Of a DNA stretch of 64,000 bases, positions 34,260-46,710 are shown piece by piece. Below the pieces are notes generated by a model. The model was not told the DNA's origin. It searched no databases and was given only the letters and a program-made list of their open reading frames with translations. Each line of letters begins with the position of its first letter. Within the stretch, counting starts at the first letter, position 1. A program made the position numbers and the translations under genes. Source of the DNA: Hybos culiciformis (lineage: Eukaryota > Arthropoda > Insecta > Diptera > Hybotidae); the NCBI GenBank assembly GCA_964007475.1, contig OZ023274.1, positions 3,968,001-4,032,000 on the forward strand, given 5' to 3'.

Positions 34260-35633
34260 TCATAGTCTAATACTTCTTACTAACGCTTCGCCATGATCAT
34301 TCAGAAGATCCTTCTTATAGCCAACGCAAGTTTTTTTTAATTCTTTTCCAATTGATCGACTTTTACATTTCTTCTTTTCGTAACATTTTCTAATTGTTTT
34401 TGTAAATTTTATTAATAATTTGGAATCACCACCATTTGGTCCAACATAATAATTACATTTATATGACATTTTTTTAATATCATTAATACAACAATCTAAA
34501 AATTCTGAATTAGCTGAAAACCAATCATTAACTCGAATAATTGGTATTTTTAATTTTTCGCGAATTATTCCTGTAATAAATGTATCATCAATCCAAAAGA
34601 ATTTTTCTTTTTGTGATTGAATAACTAAATTTTTTGCAACTTCTGGTGTTGTTATATATAACCAACCAGAAACATAATCTGGAAATATTTTTTTCTCATA
34701 TTCTTCGTAAGTAACAAACCATTTATTTGCCATAATTCGTATGGGGATTTTATTATCCAATATATAACCTGCTATAAAATTGGATGAGCCCATAAAATTT
34801 TGTAAATAATTTTTCAAATGATATATATCAAAAACGGTATCATCATCAATTTTAATTATAAATTTGGTGTTATCACAATTCTTAGCGGCCCATGACAACC
34901 CCATAATATGTTTATATGTTAGATTCCGATACGCTTCTAAGAAATTCCCTTGTAAAAGATCTCCATGATATTTTTGTTCATTTTCAATTTGTCGTTGATT
35001 AATGAATTTTTCTTTTTCCGGTATTTTAGCAATTAGAAAAACTCTTAAGAATCCAATTTCATTTAGTTCTAATTGTGATACAGCAGCTCGATGTGCCGAT
35101 CTTACATTATCATTACCGACATAAGAAGTTATAATTAATAAACCTTAAAAAATATTGTATAAAAAGAAAAACCGAATTAATATATATAAATTTATGTATA
35201 TATACAACAGTATAACTAACAATAAAAGTCTAGCTTTATTTAATTACGAAAAATTTATTTTGAAATTAGTGACTAGATAATCTAAAAAGTTATTGTTTTT
35301 CGAAGGTGCTGATTATCATGAATAAATTTACCTACCCAAGATGGTTTTATTGTCCTGTTGTCTTTTGCAAATATCATTCGCTATAGAATAATTAAAACCC
35401 AGAAGATTAACCAAACGATCTTGATCTATGCCATCTATTGATTTCTCCTCCAGAGCCAAATCTTGAATTGTTATAAATGGATCCTTTTGTAAACTATCGA
35501 TTTTATATAAAATCAATAATATTATAAAAATAAAGATAATTAAGAATAACATTAATTTAAATTTTTTCTTAAATTTTATTTTCATGTTTTTTAATTTTTT
35601 TATATTATTTTGTTTATGTTTATTATGCACCAC
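34260..35633 (-). CDS. Beta-1,3-galactosyltransferase-like enzyme (GT31)
   Basis: Two exons, 35633-35336 and 35143-34260, give 393 aa. A basic N-tail and one membrane segment (about residues 27-43) make a type II Golgi anchor. Exon 2 carries the GT31 motifs in order: RSAHRAA (114-120), the Y..DLL..NFLEAYRNLT block (158-175), the metal-binding DDD (199-201), DYVSGWLYI, and DDTFITG in place of the usual EDV..G. Known members transfer galactose or related sugars in beta-1,3 linkage to glycoproteins or glycolipids. The length fits the family, and the donor at 35335 gives the only in-phase join. Asp of the usual 'DF.D.Y.NLT' is replaced at the first position. The acceptor specificity cannot be read from sequence. 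It is transcribed away from the zinc-finger gene downstream. Confidence 0.85.
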
Positions 35634-36336
35634 AAAGTGACAAAATGTTAAACCAAATATTTTTTTTTGACAAGATCAGAGTTACTTATATAAAGGTGTT
35701 TAATTCCTGTAATCTACGTAGTAAATATGTCGTCATAACAAGTATTATTGTGCATCATACACATAAAATGATTTTTTCTTAACAATGTTATAAAACTTGT
35801 AAATAATAACTATTTTTTTATGAGGTAGATAGGTTTAAATGATTTTTTTATTTCTTTAAAAATATTAATTAAATTTTAATGGAATAGGTAGGAAAATTTC
35901 GGAGCCATTTAAATGCATTTTTGGTGTACAAACGAATTAATTTTCTTACACATATTCACTTAATTCTGTATAATTTATATGCCATTTTGCCTGAATTATA
36001 TTCTATTCGTTGAATTTAATTGTATAAATTTTTTTATTATATATGATAGTATCTATTCTGGGCGATTTATTACCAAGGAATAAGTTCATTATGCTACAAT
36101 AACTCAACTGAACTAACTTCTTCAAAGCTTTTATTTTTATTTTAGGTGATAAATTTTTATGATTTTCTTTTAAATTTATTGTGAAAACAAGATTTGTATT
36201 AATGCTCTTAAAAAAATTAAAAATTTTATTATAATGTTTTTATAGTTGGATTATATTTAAATCTTTTTAGTAAATTTTTTTTAATACAACTAATTTAAGC
36301 ACTTTGAAACCATGTAATTCTATTTTTAAATTAATA
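35634..36336. other. Intergenic spacer, nothing seen
   Basis: This is 0.7 kb of AT-rich sequence between the 5' end of the GT31 gene and the 3' end of the next minus-strand gene. No supported feature was found. Confidence 0.5.
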
Positions 36337-39024
36337 TTATACTCCCAAAATTTCAAATACTGGTACATTATGGGTTTTCATATGAATTTTCATATTGTAA
36401 CTTTGGCTGAATAACTTTCCGCAAACATCACATGTATAACCGATACCAGAATCTCTTGAATGAATTTTTTTATGCTTTCTTAGGCATCCTAAAAAAATTA
36501 ATAAGTAAAAATCTTTCACTAACATTTATTTATTTAACAATTCCTCATCTAAAGACGCATAAAAATTCAATACGTTTTGAGTTCATTCGACTATAAAATC
36601 CAAGCTTCATAGCTCTTTCATGTATTTCGACTATTTCTTTAGGTAATTCTTTTTCATATAGATTAAGATATCTTCTTCCTTACCGGTGGTTTTGAACGCC
36701 TTAGAACATATTGGACAAACATGCTTTCGTTCATCAGTGTGATAATACTTATGATTTCGAACGGCTCTGTCTGAAAAGAAAATTATGTAAGTAATACAGA
36801 TTATTTGAATATTGAGAATGTGTTAGCGTTTAATGAATTTTACCAGTATTGAATCTTTTGAAGCAAATATCACATTCGTATTCTTTTAATTGTGTATGAA
36901 ATTTTTTATGCAATCTTAATTGAAAATGCCTCGGAAATGCCCGCCCGCATTCATCGCACTGAAAATTTTTCATAGCACCATGAATTGTTGAATGAGCCTT
37001 AACTTGTGTACTTGATACAAATGCTTTCCCGCAAACTTCACATTGATATTTTTTTAAATGATCTCTCATATTATGATCTTTTAGTAGAGATCTTTTCTTA
37101 AAAACTTTATCACATTTTTGGCAAGGATACGTTACATCTGTGTGCACATCTTCTTTGTGAGCTTGGTAATATTTGACAGTGGTGAAGATTTTACCTTAAA
37201 TAAATCAAATATTTATTTTTTATTAAATTTAAAGTGGAATACTTAGTTTTTTAATTCAATCGTTACCACATAGTTCACAAGTTAAGTCTCCACTATGACC
37301 ATTAATTTTATGATTTCTTAATCTGTGATGGAAAAAATTTATTTAAATGTCTGAAATTGATTTTATTCAACTTACTGATGTTCTTTTTCAAATGTTTCTG
37401 CACACTGATCACAAGTATAACGCCCAAGTTCATTTACATTACTCTTTGATCTTTTCTTCTTGTCGTTAATTGAATATGTTCCACCGCAATTGTGATTTTC
37501 GTACGTTTTTTGCGATCTAAATCTTTTTCCACATTTACACAATACAGAGAATTTTGGACACAAAGACGTTTCTTTTTATATAATTAAAAAAATGATTAAA
37601 ATAAATGAATTTAAATAAATAACTAAATAAATTCTCACCAGCTTGCTTATCTAAGGAATAATTAGTTTCTAGGATTTTATTACCTAGAATGAAAAACAGA
37701 ATATTTACAAAATAAATTTTATAACGATTTAGAGTGGTGCAATAAAATGAAAATTTTCTTTTGTTAGTATCCCGAAAATAATAATACATAATAATTTATG
37801 ATACAACCAAATTTTATCATAAAAACTATTAAAAAAATAATAATTAAATATTAAGTCCACTCGAATTTTCATTTTAAAATTTTCAAAATTTTGGGCTGTA
37901 TAATTACATATTTCATTTGTGTATTCTTCTTTGTTACTGGTGAATTTCTCTTTTTTAATAATCTCTTCAATTTCTTTTGATTTCGAGCAAAATCTTTGTA
38001 AATGTAAATCAAATCCTAATTTGGATGCAAAAAATTTACCGCAATCATCGCATTTTCTTGTATATATTTTTTTATGCTGTTTGATTTCGTCTACAAACAA
38101 AAAAGAGTAAATTATTTTATTTCTAGAATTTTATTTTGAACCTCTACATTTTATAATTAATTTAAAACTTATATGAGATACGGAGAATTTATGAAAACAG
38201 AAACTAAACACATACAAATTGCTAGATTAACTCGATTTTTAGTTTCATCGAAATATTGAGTCGCATTTTAAAGATGGAAATTAAGCCATCAGGAAGCTGT
38301 TAAATAGAATTTTGAAAGAGATTCAAGTGCTTATTAAACTAAATTATGAATAATTTAGATAATTATTACTAAGTAACGAATGTCAACATTAGATGTGAAC
38401 CGAAAGAAATGATTAAAAATCAGTTCACAACAATAAACTACCTAATCTTTCAATAGTTATTTTTGCATTACTATCAGTCTCTTTTTTGATTTCAACAGAA
38501 CAACTGTCTTCATCGATAATATACTCTGTTGTTTCTTCCATTTTATAGTCGTCTTCGGATAACAAATCCGTAATTTCATTATCAGTTTTTGTTGTTAAAT
38601 CCATATTTTCAATTTCACCTTTAATTTTTGTTATTAACTAAAATAAAAAAAATAAATAAAAAATTAACACTAGTTTTAGACATTTAAAAGTGATTATAAC
38701 TATTTAATTTGTTTTTTTAAATCGAACCGGAATAAGCGATATAATTAAAAAGTAGGTAGACCTACCTACCTAGCTAAAGGTAATCTAGGTATTTCATTGA
38801 TTCTGATCAGGGTGACCAAGTCTGACCTAAAAAAATATAGAACATTTCGACATCAAAAAAGAGAACATAAGAGAACAAACCTAAACTTTATCTGGAAAAG
38901 GTATAGTTAATCTGAAAATCGAGAAAAAAACATTTTTATAACAAAATTATTTATTTGCAACGGCCCTTTTTATAAGATGTACAAGTTTTTTATTAATTAT
39001 TATTTCATAATACATATATATACA

Positions 39025-39113
<89 letters not shown>

Positions 39114-40325
39114 ATCGGATTCGGATGTATCATCATCATATTTCTCAACTTTTCGCACCCGGCTGAGAAGCTCTGTATTTTCTTTTATATTTTGAAAAAA
39201 ATCTGTACATGACACATCGTTAAAATTATAGACCACTTGCAAAATACCTCGGACAGTTTTAATATTCAACTTGTTTCTTTCTTTAGACCACTGAGCATTG
39301 ATCAATGAAAAAACTCTTTCTATATTAGCATTTTGCTCAGAAATGGAATAAAAAAATTGACAAATGTTTAAAAATTCTGAATAATAGGAGACTTCTTCTA
39401 TTTCTCGAAAATATTTAGCCCATTTCTGACAAGATAATAACGCTTTTTGTGGACGGTTAAACGCCTTGAAAATACATTAGACAAAACCTTTTTGACCATT
39501 ATACCTATAATTGATTTATTACATTTTTTTTGGAAAGAACATAAAAAGAGGACAAAAAGAGGACAAAAAGAGACAAAAAGCATTAAAAAAGTGACTAAAA
39601 AAGAGATATCTCTAAAAAAGTGAACATTTATCAAAAAAGTGAAGTGAACAAAAGATCTGCCTTGAAAAAGAGAACATGTTCTCTAAAAAAGAGATATGTT
39701 GGTCACCCTGATTCTGATTCATGCTTAAGAATTATTGAAACAAAAAAAACTAACAGTATCACTAGGGTTATTATGAGTTCCGATCGAAAGTGAAAAATCT
39801 TACGAAAATACTATTCTCCTTTCTAACCGAATGAAACTAGTAATGCATTCTCGTTGAATTGCATCAAAATACAATTTGAGAATAGGATTTTCGTAAGATT
39901 TTTACGTTCGATTGTAACTCATAATTTTCCACCAGACCTTGCTGTCCCTAATGTTTTTAATCAAATAGTACAAATTATCATAAAAGTAAATATCAAAGAC
40001 TTTAGAATTAATTATTATTTTGAATGTCCCTCATAATCATTAAAAATATTCGACGTGTTTTCTACAAAAAAAAAAAAAAAAATTAAAAACATAAAATTAG
40101 GCCCACTTTTTTTTTGTTGTCCGGAAATTCAATTTCTTCTTTATTAAAATTTTTCATTAATTCAAATTTAATGTGGTCCAACAAGGCGTCAACCGAAGCT
40201 ACATTTATTTCCATTGGCTGTTCACAAAAATTACAAGCATAATAAAATTCTAAATTGTCAAATGTTAAAATTTCTCCACATTTTCTTGGTTCAGTAGGAA
40301 TAATTTCAATTGAATTTGGTTCCAT
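36337..40325 (-). CDS. CGEI-module C2H2 zinc-finger protein, about ten fingers
   Basis: Nine exons join in phase: 40325-40107, 38637-38442, 38090-37908, 37683-37639, 37571-37376, 37322-37267, 37194-36844, 36770-36684, 36488-36337, giving about 494 aa. Exon 1 encodes the CGEI module from C16 (CGEILTF ... CNFC ... LLDHIKF). An acidic linker follows, then about ten fingers. The first is of CCHC type (CDDC ... C), the second has C-x-C spacing (CKCGKRF), and the last eight are regular C2H2 (CDQC, CELC, CQKC, CEVC, CDEC, CDIC, CPIC, CDVC). The donor at 40106 (GTGGGC) and the acceptor at 37572 (AAAAAG) are weak, so these joins are the least certain. Intron 1 (38638-40106) contains two mobile elements. 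A transcriptional regulator is inferred. Confidence 0.8.
38808..39710. mobile_element. hAT transposon remnant, 903 bp, with 8-bp TSD
   Basis: The ends are CAGGGTGACCA and its exact inverse TGGTCACCCTG, flanked by the 8-bp duplication attctgat (38800-38807 and 39711-39718). Minus-strand sequence from about 39450 to 39110 is an open piece of hAT transposase C-terminus (hATC dimerisation region): ...NANIERVFSLINAQW, then KERNKLNIKTVRGILQ. The N-terminal transposase part is missing, so this is an internally deleted copy. Subterminal repeats of 'aaaaaagagaaca' type occur near both ends. It lies in intron 1 of the surrounding zinc-finger gene. Confidence 0.92.
39029..39110. repeat. (AT)n microsatellite
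   Basis: This is an uninterrupted AT dinucleotide run of about 82 bp inside the hAT remnant, directly downstream of the transposase-derived reading. The Tyr-Ile repeat ORFs across it are artefacts. Confidence 0.95.
39771..39924. mobile_element. Small foldback MITE, 154 bp
   Basis: The left arm 39771-39819 (ttatgagttccgatcgaaag...) is an imperfect reverse complement of the right arm 39878-39924 (...ttcgattgtaactcataa). A long exact block, aaaatcttacgaaaat, is present on both arms. No clear target-site duplication is visible beyond TA/TTA. It lies 60 bp from the hAT remnant in the same intron. Confidence 0.7.
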
Positions 40326-41021
40326 ATTTAATTTTTTTATTTTAAATTTAAAAATTTGTCAAAATTTTCCTTTTTTTTTTAAAAAACAATTTTTTTTTAT
40401 TTTTTGTTTTATTTATTTTTTAATGTCAATTTCTGTGCAATAATATAAACCCAAAACCAGAGGAATAAATTTTGTGACTAATGGATGATATGTCAGATTT
40501 AACAGACAATAATTCGTCACAACGTCGTCAGCGTAACTCTGCGTAACTCGCAGCCTTGCAGAATAATACAAATTCAAAAATATAATTTCTTCATCAAAAT
40601 ATGTAAAAAAACAAGCATTACCAATGTAAAATTGATATTATAATTTATTTTCACAATAACGTTGTCCTCAGTTCCAAAAAAGCTTATCTTTGATCCCATT
40701 TTATGGTGTTTTTATGATATCTCATAATTGTCGCATGAATTTTATTGTTTTTTTTTAATTTGTTAGGCGAAAAAACCATTTCTGCATAAATCAAAATTTT
40801 CCGCCCGGAATTCACAGCCGGAATTTCCGGATCTGTATGCCATAATACACTCCCTTATTTTCATTATTTTTTTCTGCATTGATTTTATCAATCTTTTAAT
40901 ATTGACATTTCATATTTATAATTTTTTTAAACAGTTTTAATAATTAATTTTCCACAAGACTTTTAAGCCGATAAACATTTTAATTTATATTTTTCTTTAA
41001 TTTTATTTGTTTTTAAAGTGA
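40326..41021. promoter_or_regulatory. Shared promoter spacer between divergent genes
   Basis: Only 696 bp separate the start of the minus-strand zinc-finger gene (40325) from that of the plus-strand torsin-interacting protein (41022), so both promoters should lie here. A GC-richer block with 'cgtcacaacgtcgtcagcgt' lies at about 40515. No core motif is conclusive. Confidence 0.5.
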
Positions 41022-42658
41022 ATGAAAGTGAAGTCTAAATCCACGTCCACCACAAGTTTCATGGCACCGTCACCTGAGCGATCTAATTATAATGTTAGAG
41101 GAAGAAAATCGTATAAAAAGGAAACAAATCCATTCCAGCAGCAGCCATCGAATCGAAATTCATCATATTCGTCTGAAAATGAAAAATCTGATATTGAAAA
41201 AAGTTCAGATATGAATCAAAGATCATCGTCGATGGAACAAGATGATGGCAGCGATTACAGCAGCTCTAGTGATGAAAACAATAAACCAGCATCAGCAAAT
41301 AATAGTGAGAATACGAAGACTGAACAAAAAAGTGAAAAACATAATATAAATGATGAAAGCACAAAATGGTACACCCCGACTAAGCAGCATTCAATTATTT
41401 TAGTTTTTGGAATTTTAATTGCTTGCGGAATTTGTTGGAGTAAAGCTGTTGAAATGCAGTTTGGTGGAACAAAAATTCATAAAAATTGTTCATTTCAAAA
41501 TCTTAAATTAGAATTTCCACAGCAAGATAAACAAATATGGGATGAATTGAAAATTGGTGTTGAAGATTTGTTAAATTCAAATCCAACTCAGCCAAAAGTT
41601 TATCTTTATTTACACGATAATACCAAGTATTCGAAAAAATTAATAAATGACATCGCAGAAACATCATCAGCTTGCTTCGGTAGGTTTCCTTTATTGAAAA
41701 AAAAAAAATAGTTTACTAAGCCTACATTTTCAAAAACAAAAACCTGCGTACTGTTAACTTTTCTAAAGTCATGCAAGCAAAGCTATTAATTACACATCTA
41801 TTATCAGAATCTGTGAATCAATTCACTATTATTTTAATTCTAGTATTACAGATGTTCTCAACATTATAAAAATAACTACATATATTATGACTAAAGCCTT
41901 GGCTTTCACAGATCCGCACCAATTTACAAAAATTGTTTTCTTATTTAACGAAAGGCCTACAATTTTTTTTTATTACATCTACTTTAGAATTTGGATGCTT
42001 TCAAATTTGACAAAATTCAAATCAATTGAAACTCTAGAGAAATCTTTAATTTGTTGAATCGAAAAAAATTAACGTCACAAAGTACAGTATTAAATTTTTT
42101 AATTTCTGCAAAATAATGGTAATATTTAGCATTAAAATTTAATATTCACAGATCCGTCATCGAAGCCAATAAAATTAAATAAGGAAGATTTTTTAACATC
42201 TGAATATGGTCAAACAATAGAAAAATATAAAGAAAATATTCATAGTGGTAGTGTCCTAATAGTTCTAGTAAATTTAAATGAGGTGAGTAATAAATTTTTT
42301 AATAGAAAATATTTATATTATTAATATTAATTGTTATAGATACCAGGCAAAAACGCCAGAGCCTTACATGCTATTTGTGATACTTATACACCTATAAATA
42401 ATATTAGAAAAATATTGATAATATTAACATTAGCCATCGATCAAAATCATGATAAAGGTAAAAATTATTTTATTGACACTTTAATTTAAATTTTTGAAAG
42501 TATTAAGGATAATATTTAATTATTATTTTGTAGGCAAACCGGTAGAAATAGCTGAAGCAAAACTACATGAAATCTGGAGTTCAACAATTCAACAAAATGA
42601 ATTAAGTCCTTTAATAACAAGAGTAACCGATGATGTTTTTCGTTTACGTTCTGAATAA
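41022..42658 (+). CDS. Torsin-1A-interacting protein (LAP1/LULL1-like)
   Basis: Four exons, 41022-41679, 42152-42282, 42340-42457 and 42534-42658, join in phase for 343 aa. A Ser-rich, charged N-terminal region (about 1-122) is followed by one membrane span (SIILVFGILIACGICWS, about 125-141) and a luminal domain of about 200 aa. The luminal part has the expected fold order for the torsin activator family: VYLYLHD, GSVLIVLVNLNE, the FHSFCD-like ALHAICDTY, the ILILTL strand, AEAKLHEIW, and a terminal ELSPLITRVTDDVF. Known members sit in the nuclear envelope or ER and stimulate the ATPase of torsins, themselves lacking ATP-binding motifs. Nothing is truncated. The assignment rests on motif order and topology. 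Confidence 0.78.
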
Positions 42659-43208
42659 TAATATAGAAATTAAACTTATTTTTAAATTTTTTTTCTACAG
42701 ATATTAATTTAAATTAATTTTTTCAAATAGACATGTAATTTTTTTGTAATTTTGTATATTTTATATGTTAAAGATTGTAACAAAATTTGTAAGTATTTTG
42801 AAAAAAAAAAAATTTTTTTTTTGAATTAAGATAAAATTCAAACAGAATAATATACGTCTCACTTATCAATTTTTGAAGAATTTTAATTGAAAACTAAACT
42901 GTGTAGTGGAACTAATCAATATTACTAGAAAAACATAGTTTTTATTTTAAACCATAATTTTTTTACTAAAAAAAATTAAACTAACTTTAAAAAGATAATA
43001 ATTACCTACCATTATTAATCTAATAAAATTAGTGGGATCATCTATTTTTTTTTTTTAATATCAGCCCAATTAAGATATGTATTTAAAAAAATAAATAATT
43101 AATATAAAAAATTTATTTAAAAATATTTAGCCCGAATCAATGTCCAATTCCAACAGGGCAGAAGTTTGGAGAATTTCTAAAAGGTAAAATAAAACTATTG
43201 TTTTGTAT
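42659..43208. other. Convergent 3' spacer
   Basis: This AT-rich spacer lies between two stop codons; a local block near 43137-43175 is less AT-rich ('gaatcaatgtccaattccaa'). No gene is seen. Confidence 0.5.
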
Positions 43209-46200
43209 TTATCTATTATTTATTCTATGAGTTTTCATATGTGATATATATCCACTAGATTGAGAAAACTCATTTAAACATATTTTGCAGCAATATTTTT
43301 TCGGGAAATGGAGCAATCTATGTTGACCTAAAGTTTTCGAGGTTTTGAATTTTTGAGAACAATGCGCACAGTGATATTTACGTTCGTCTGAATGTGTGAA
43401 TGTATGGAGTCTACAACGAAAAATAAAAATAATTAATTTATAATACCTAATACCACCTGTCACTTACATAAGTCTAGAACAAAATTTATGGGGAAAAAAT
43501 CGAATTCGTAGATTCCTGTTATAATTAATGCCCAACTGCCATAACAAGTGATTTAAATGAAGTAAATTTTTTCATATATTACTTGAAGAGTTTAAGTGAC
43601 TGAAAATGTTCGCTCTTGATAATTTTTTTATTATTTTGATTGGTCGAAAAGTTTTCATTTGTTTTCTCATGTCAGTTAATCCACATTAACGAAAACTTGA
43701 TGGACACTTTTTAAAGCCCTGTGATATGTTCATCTAATTCTAAAGCATTTAATTACCTTAATTGATTTTTTCTATTAAATGTTTTCTCACAAATTTGACA
43801 TTTGTATTCTTGTTTATTTTCATGAATTTTAAAATGATTTATAAGATTCACATTTCGTGTAAATTGTTGTCCGCAAATTGTACATAAAAACTCCTTTTTC
43901 CCATCACCATGCTCCATTTTAACGTGAAATTCTAATTCAGAACGACTGAAAAATTTTTTTGAACACACAAAACAAGCATACTTTTCGTCATGTTCCTTTC
44001 TTATGTGCTGTTTAAGTCCTAATTTTGTTAAATACTTTTTACCGTCGTTGCATTGATGACACTTCCATTCAATGCCTAAATGGGATGTTTTGTGGTCATT
44101 AAAAGACTGTAATATAAATAATATTTCCATCTGAGTACAAATTGAGGCAAGTCATACACGTACACAACTTTTCGATCGTAAATCAATAATTATTGTATTA
44201 TTTCATTTCTTTTTTTAGTTAATATTACATCCAATTCTTATAATTTGTTTGTTTATTATTGTTATTTATTATATTAATAATTTGATTATACAATTTATTA
44301 TATAATTTGACTTTTCTTCAAAAATAAAAAATCAATTTTACGAAATGATACAATTGATTATCGGTTCATTTATCATAACGTATAATAAATAATCTTACCT
44401 GTTTATGGCGAAACTGTCGATTACAACCTACTTCAGGACAAATGAATGGTTCCCTTTCATGATTTAATTTGCGATGCATTTTCAAGCGATATTCAGATAA
44501 AAATTCTTTTTCACATAAATCACAAATACATTTTTCACCTGAATTTTTACTATGCTCTTTTTGATGTCTGAAAACAATTATTTCTCAATATAAATAAAAA
44601 TAACAAAAAAGTTTTTTCGATAGTCAAATAGGAGAAGTTTGCTTACGTTTCAAATAAAAACAGATGCTCAAATACTTCTTTACACTGATTACACTGATAT
44701 GAGATCTTTTCAATGGCATGCTCTGAATTTATATGATCTAACAATAATTCCTAAAAAATAATATAAAATATCTTTAAAGTTAAAAAATTTAACATATAAG
44801 TGATAGGGAGAGATTGGATAAATTTTAATATAAATTACTTTACCACTAACTTTAATTTTAAAAATTCGAATACACTTGTCACATTTGAATTCTTCTGGTT
44901 CTGTTAATTTTCCAATTAAATAATTTTTTGCATAACTTTTTTCAATTTCATGGCATTTTAAATGTTTGAAAAATGCATTCTCTTGTTGAAATGTTTGTTT
45001 GCAATCTTCATTTGTGCAAACAAACAATTGTTGTTCAGTTTTCGGAACAATTATTCCATGAGTTTTCTTTTGATGAGCTCTAAAACTGTCTGAAAATAAG
45101 AATTAATTATTATTTATTTATTTAATGAATAAAGATCAGATATTCAGAGGAAGGATTCGTCGTAATAAAACATAAATAAAACATCCAAAATTAGAAAAGA
45201 TATAAATGTATTGTACACACCTACATGATTCCATGATTTATTGCAAACATCACAATTATAAGGCTTCAGATTTCGATGAACATTAATATGATCTATAAGT
45301 TTCTGAAAACAAAATAAAAATATTATTAATTTGTTAAAAAAGTTTACTTTTAAAGTAGGAAATTGTTGCCGAGTAAGTATAGAGCCAGTAAGAAAAATCA
45401 TTCAAAAATATATTTTCCCGTTGTCATTTAACTTGAGAAATATTTTTAAAGTTGTTACTTACCTGTTTGGACTGAAATTGTTTAGAACACATTTTACATA
45501 TGAATCTATTGTTTTCAATAAGCAATTCAGTTTGACTTAAGTTATCATTTTTATGAATTACGGTTTCATGATTCAAGTATTCGTCTTCATTTTTAAATAT
45601 CTCATTACATTGATCATATTTACAAATTATTAATTTTTTGTATTCATCTTGTTTAAGTAATTCCAAATTTCCAATACCATGTTTTTCTTTCTTATGCGTC
45701 ACCAGCGTACTATAATGTCGATATTTATTTTTGCATAATAAGCAAATATGTTTTTTCTCACCAGAATGAATGGTTTGATGATCCTAAAAAATAAACAAAT
45801 GAATGTTCATATTAGCCATTGTCGTAGACTAGGAATTATAGAGATGATAAAAAAAAAAACGATCATGATTTTGAACACAAAATACCTCGAGAGCTTGTTG
45901 TGATTTTAAAGCTTTAGGACAAATTTTACATTGAAATTGATAAACATATTTATATTTTTTTATCTGTATATTCTTTGATTTTTTGCCTTGATAAGAATCA
46001 TCATCATTTTGATTTTTCTTTATTTTAGGTATTCTAGATTTAACTTTTCTTAAATTTTCTTCATTAACAACATTTACACCATCATCGTCGTCGTCGCTGT
46101 TGTTAGCAGATTGATCAGATGTATTATCAGTTTTTTCACTTTCTAAATGCCCTTCTGATTTTAATTCAAATTCCAATGCTGTTTGTGTCAATTCAGAAAT

Positions 46201-46710
46201 CTTAAAAAAAAAGAAAAATTGTAAAAAATGTTTTTTGGACAATGAATACAGAATATGCAAATTGTAGTGAAGATCATGATCTAAAGTAGACCTTTCTGAA
46301 CGTTATAATGTATCAAATACATTATAAACTTGCTTATTTTATTAAGATGATAGGTACCTATTGTTTCATTACCTACGTACCCTCTCCTACTATCTCAGAT
46401 AGGTACCTAACTTCCTTTTAACTTGCTTTTTTTTTATATACCTACCTATTTTATAGGTAGGTGGGAAGGATCGAGACACAAACCATTCACCTAATTAAAG
46501 AAATCCCATATTATTATTTTCTACCTTATCCCCAATTTCATTTTTTATGTGATCTATAAATTCCAGCGAGTTGGTCACACCAAATTTGCTACTACAAAAT
46601 AAACACAGGAAATAGAAATTTTCCATATTTTCGACGAAAATTTCTCCGCATTTTGTTATTTTATTCTTATTTTCATCGTGTCGTCCTGTTGATTCTTCTT
46701 CTTCTTTCAT
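43209..46710 (-). CDS. CGEI-module poly-C2H2 protein, array copy 1 (16 fingers)
   Basis: Nine exons join in phase: 46710-46525, 46200-45886, 45783-45463, 45302-45221, 45089-44851, 44750-44647, 44567-44399, 44106-43757, 43410-43209, giving 655 aa. The CGEI module starts at C21 (CGEIFVENM ... CLFC ... FIDHIKNE). An acidic linker with a five-Asp run follows, then 16 fingers, among them C-x4-C types (CKYDQC, CTNEDC, CPEVGC). The start is set by alignment with the two paralogues (MKEEE...). This is the longest and probably most ancestral-like member of the array: it retains three fingers missing from both paralogues and an intact CTNEDC finger that is eroded in them. A DNA-binding regulator is inferred from the finger array. 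Confidence 0.85.

Noticed and set aside
39000..39305. Open frames with long Tyr-Ile repeats across the AT microsatellite, as repeat proteins
   Set aside because: The repeat part is simply translated (AT)n. Only the adjoining hATC fragment is protein-derived, and it belongs to a transposon remnant.
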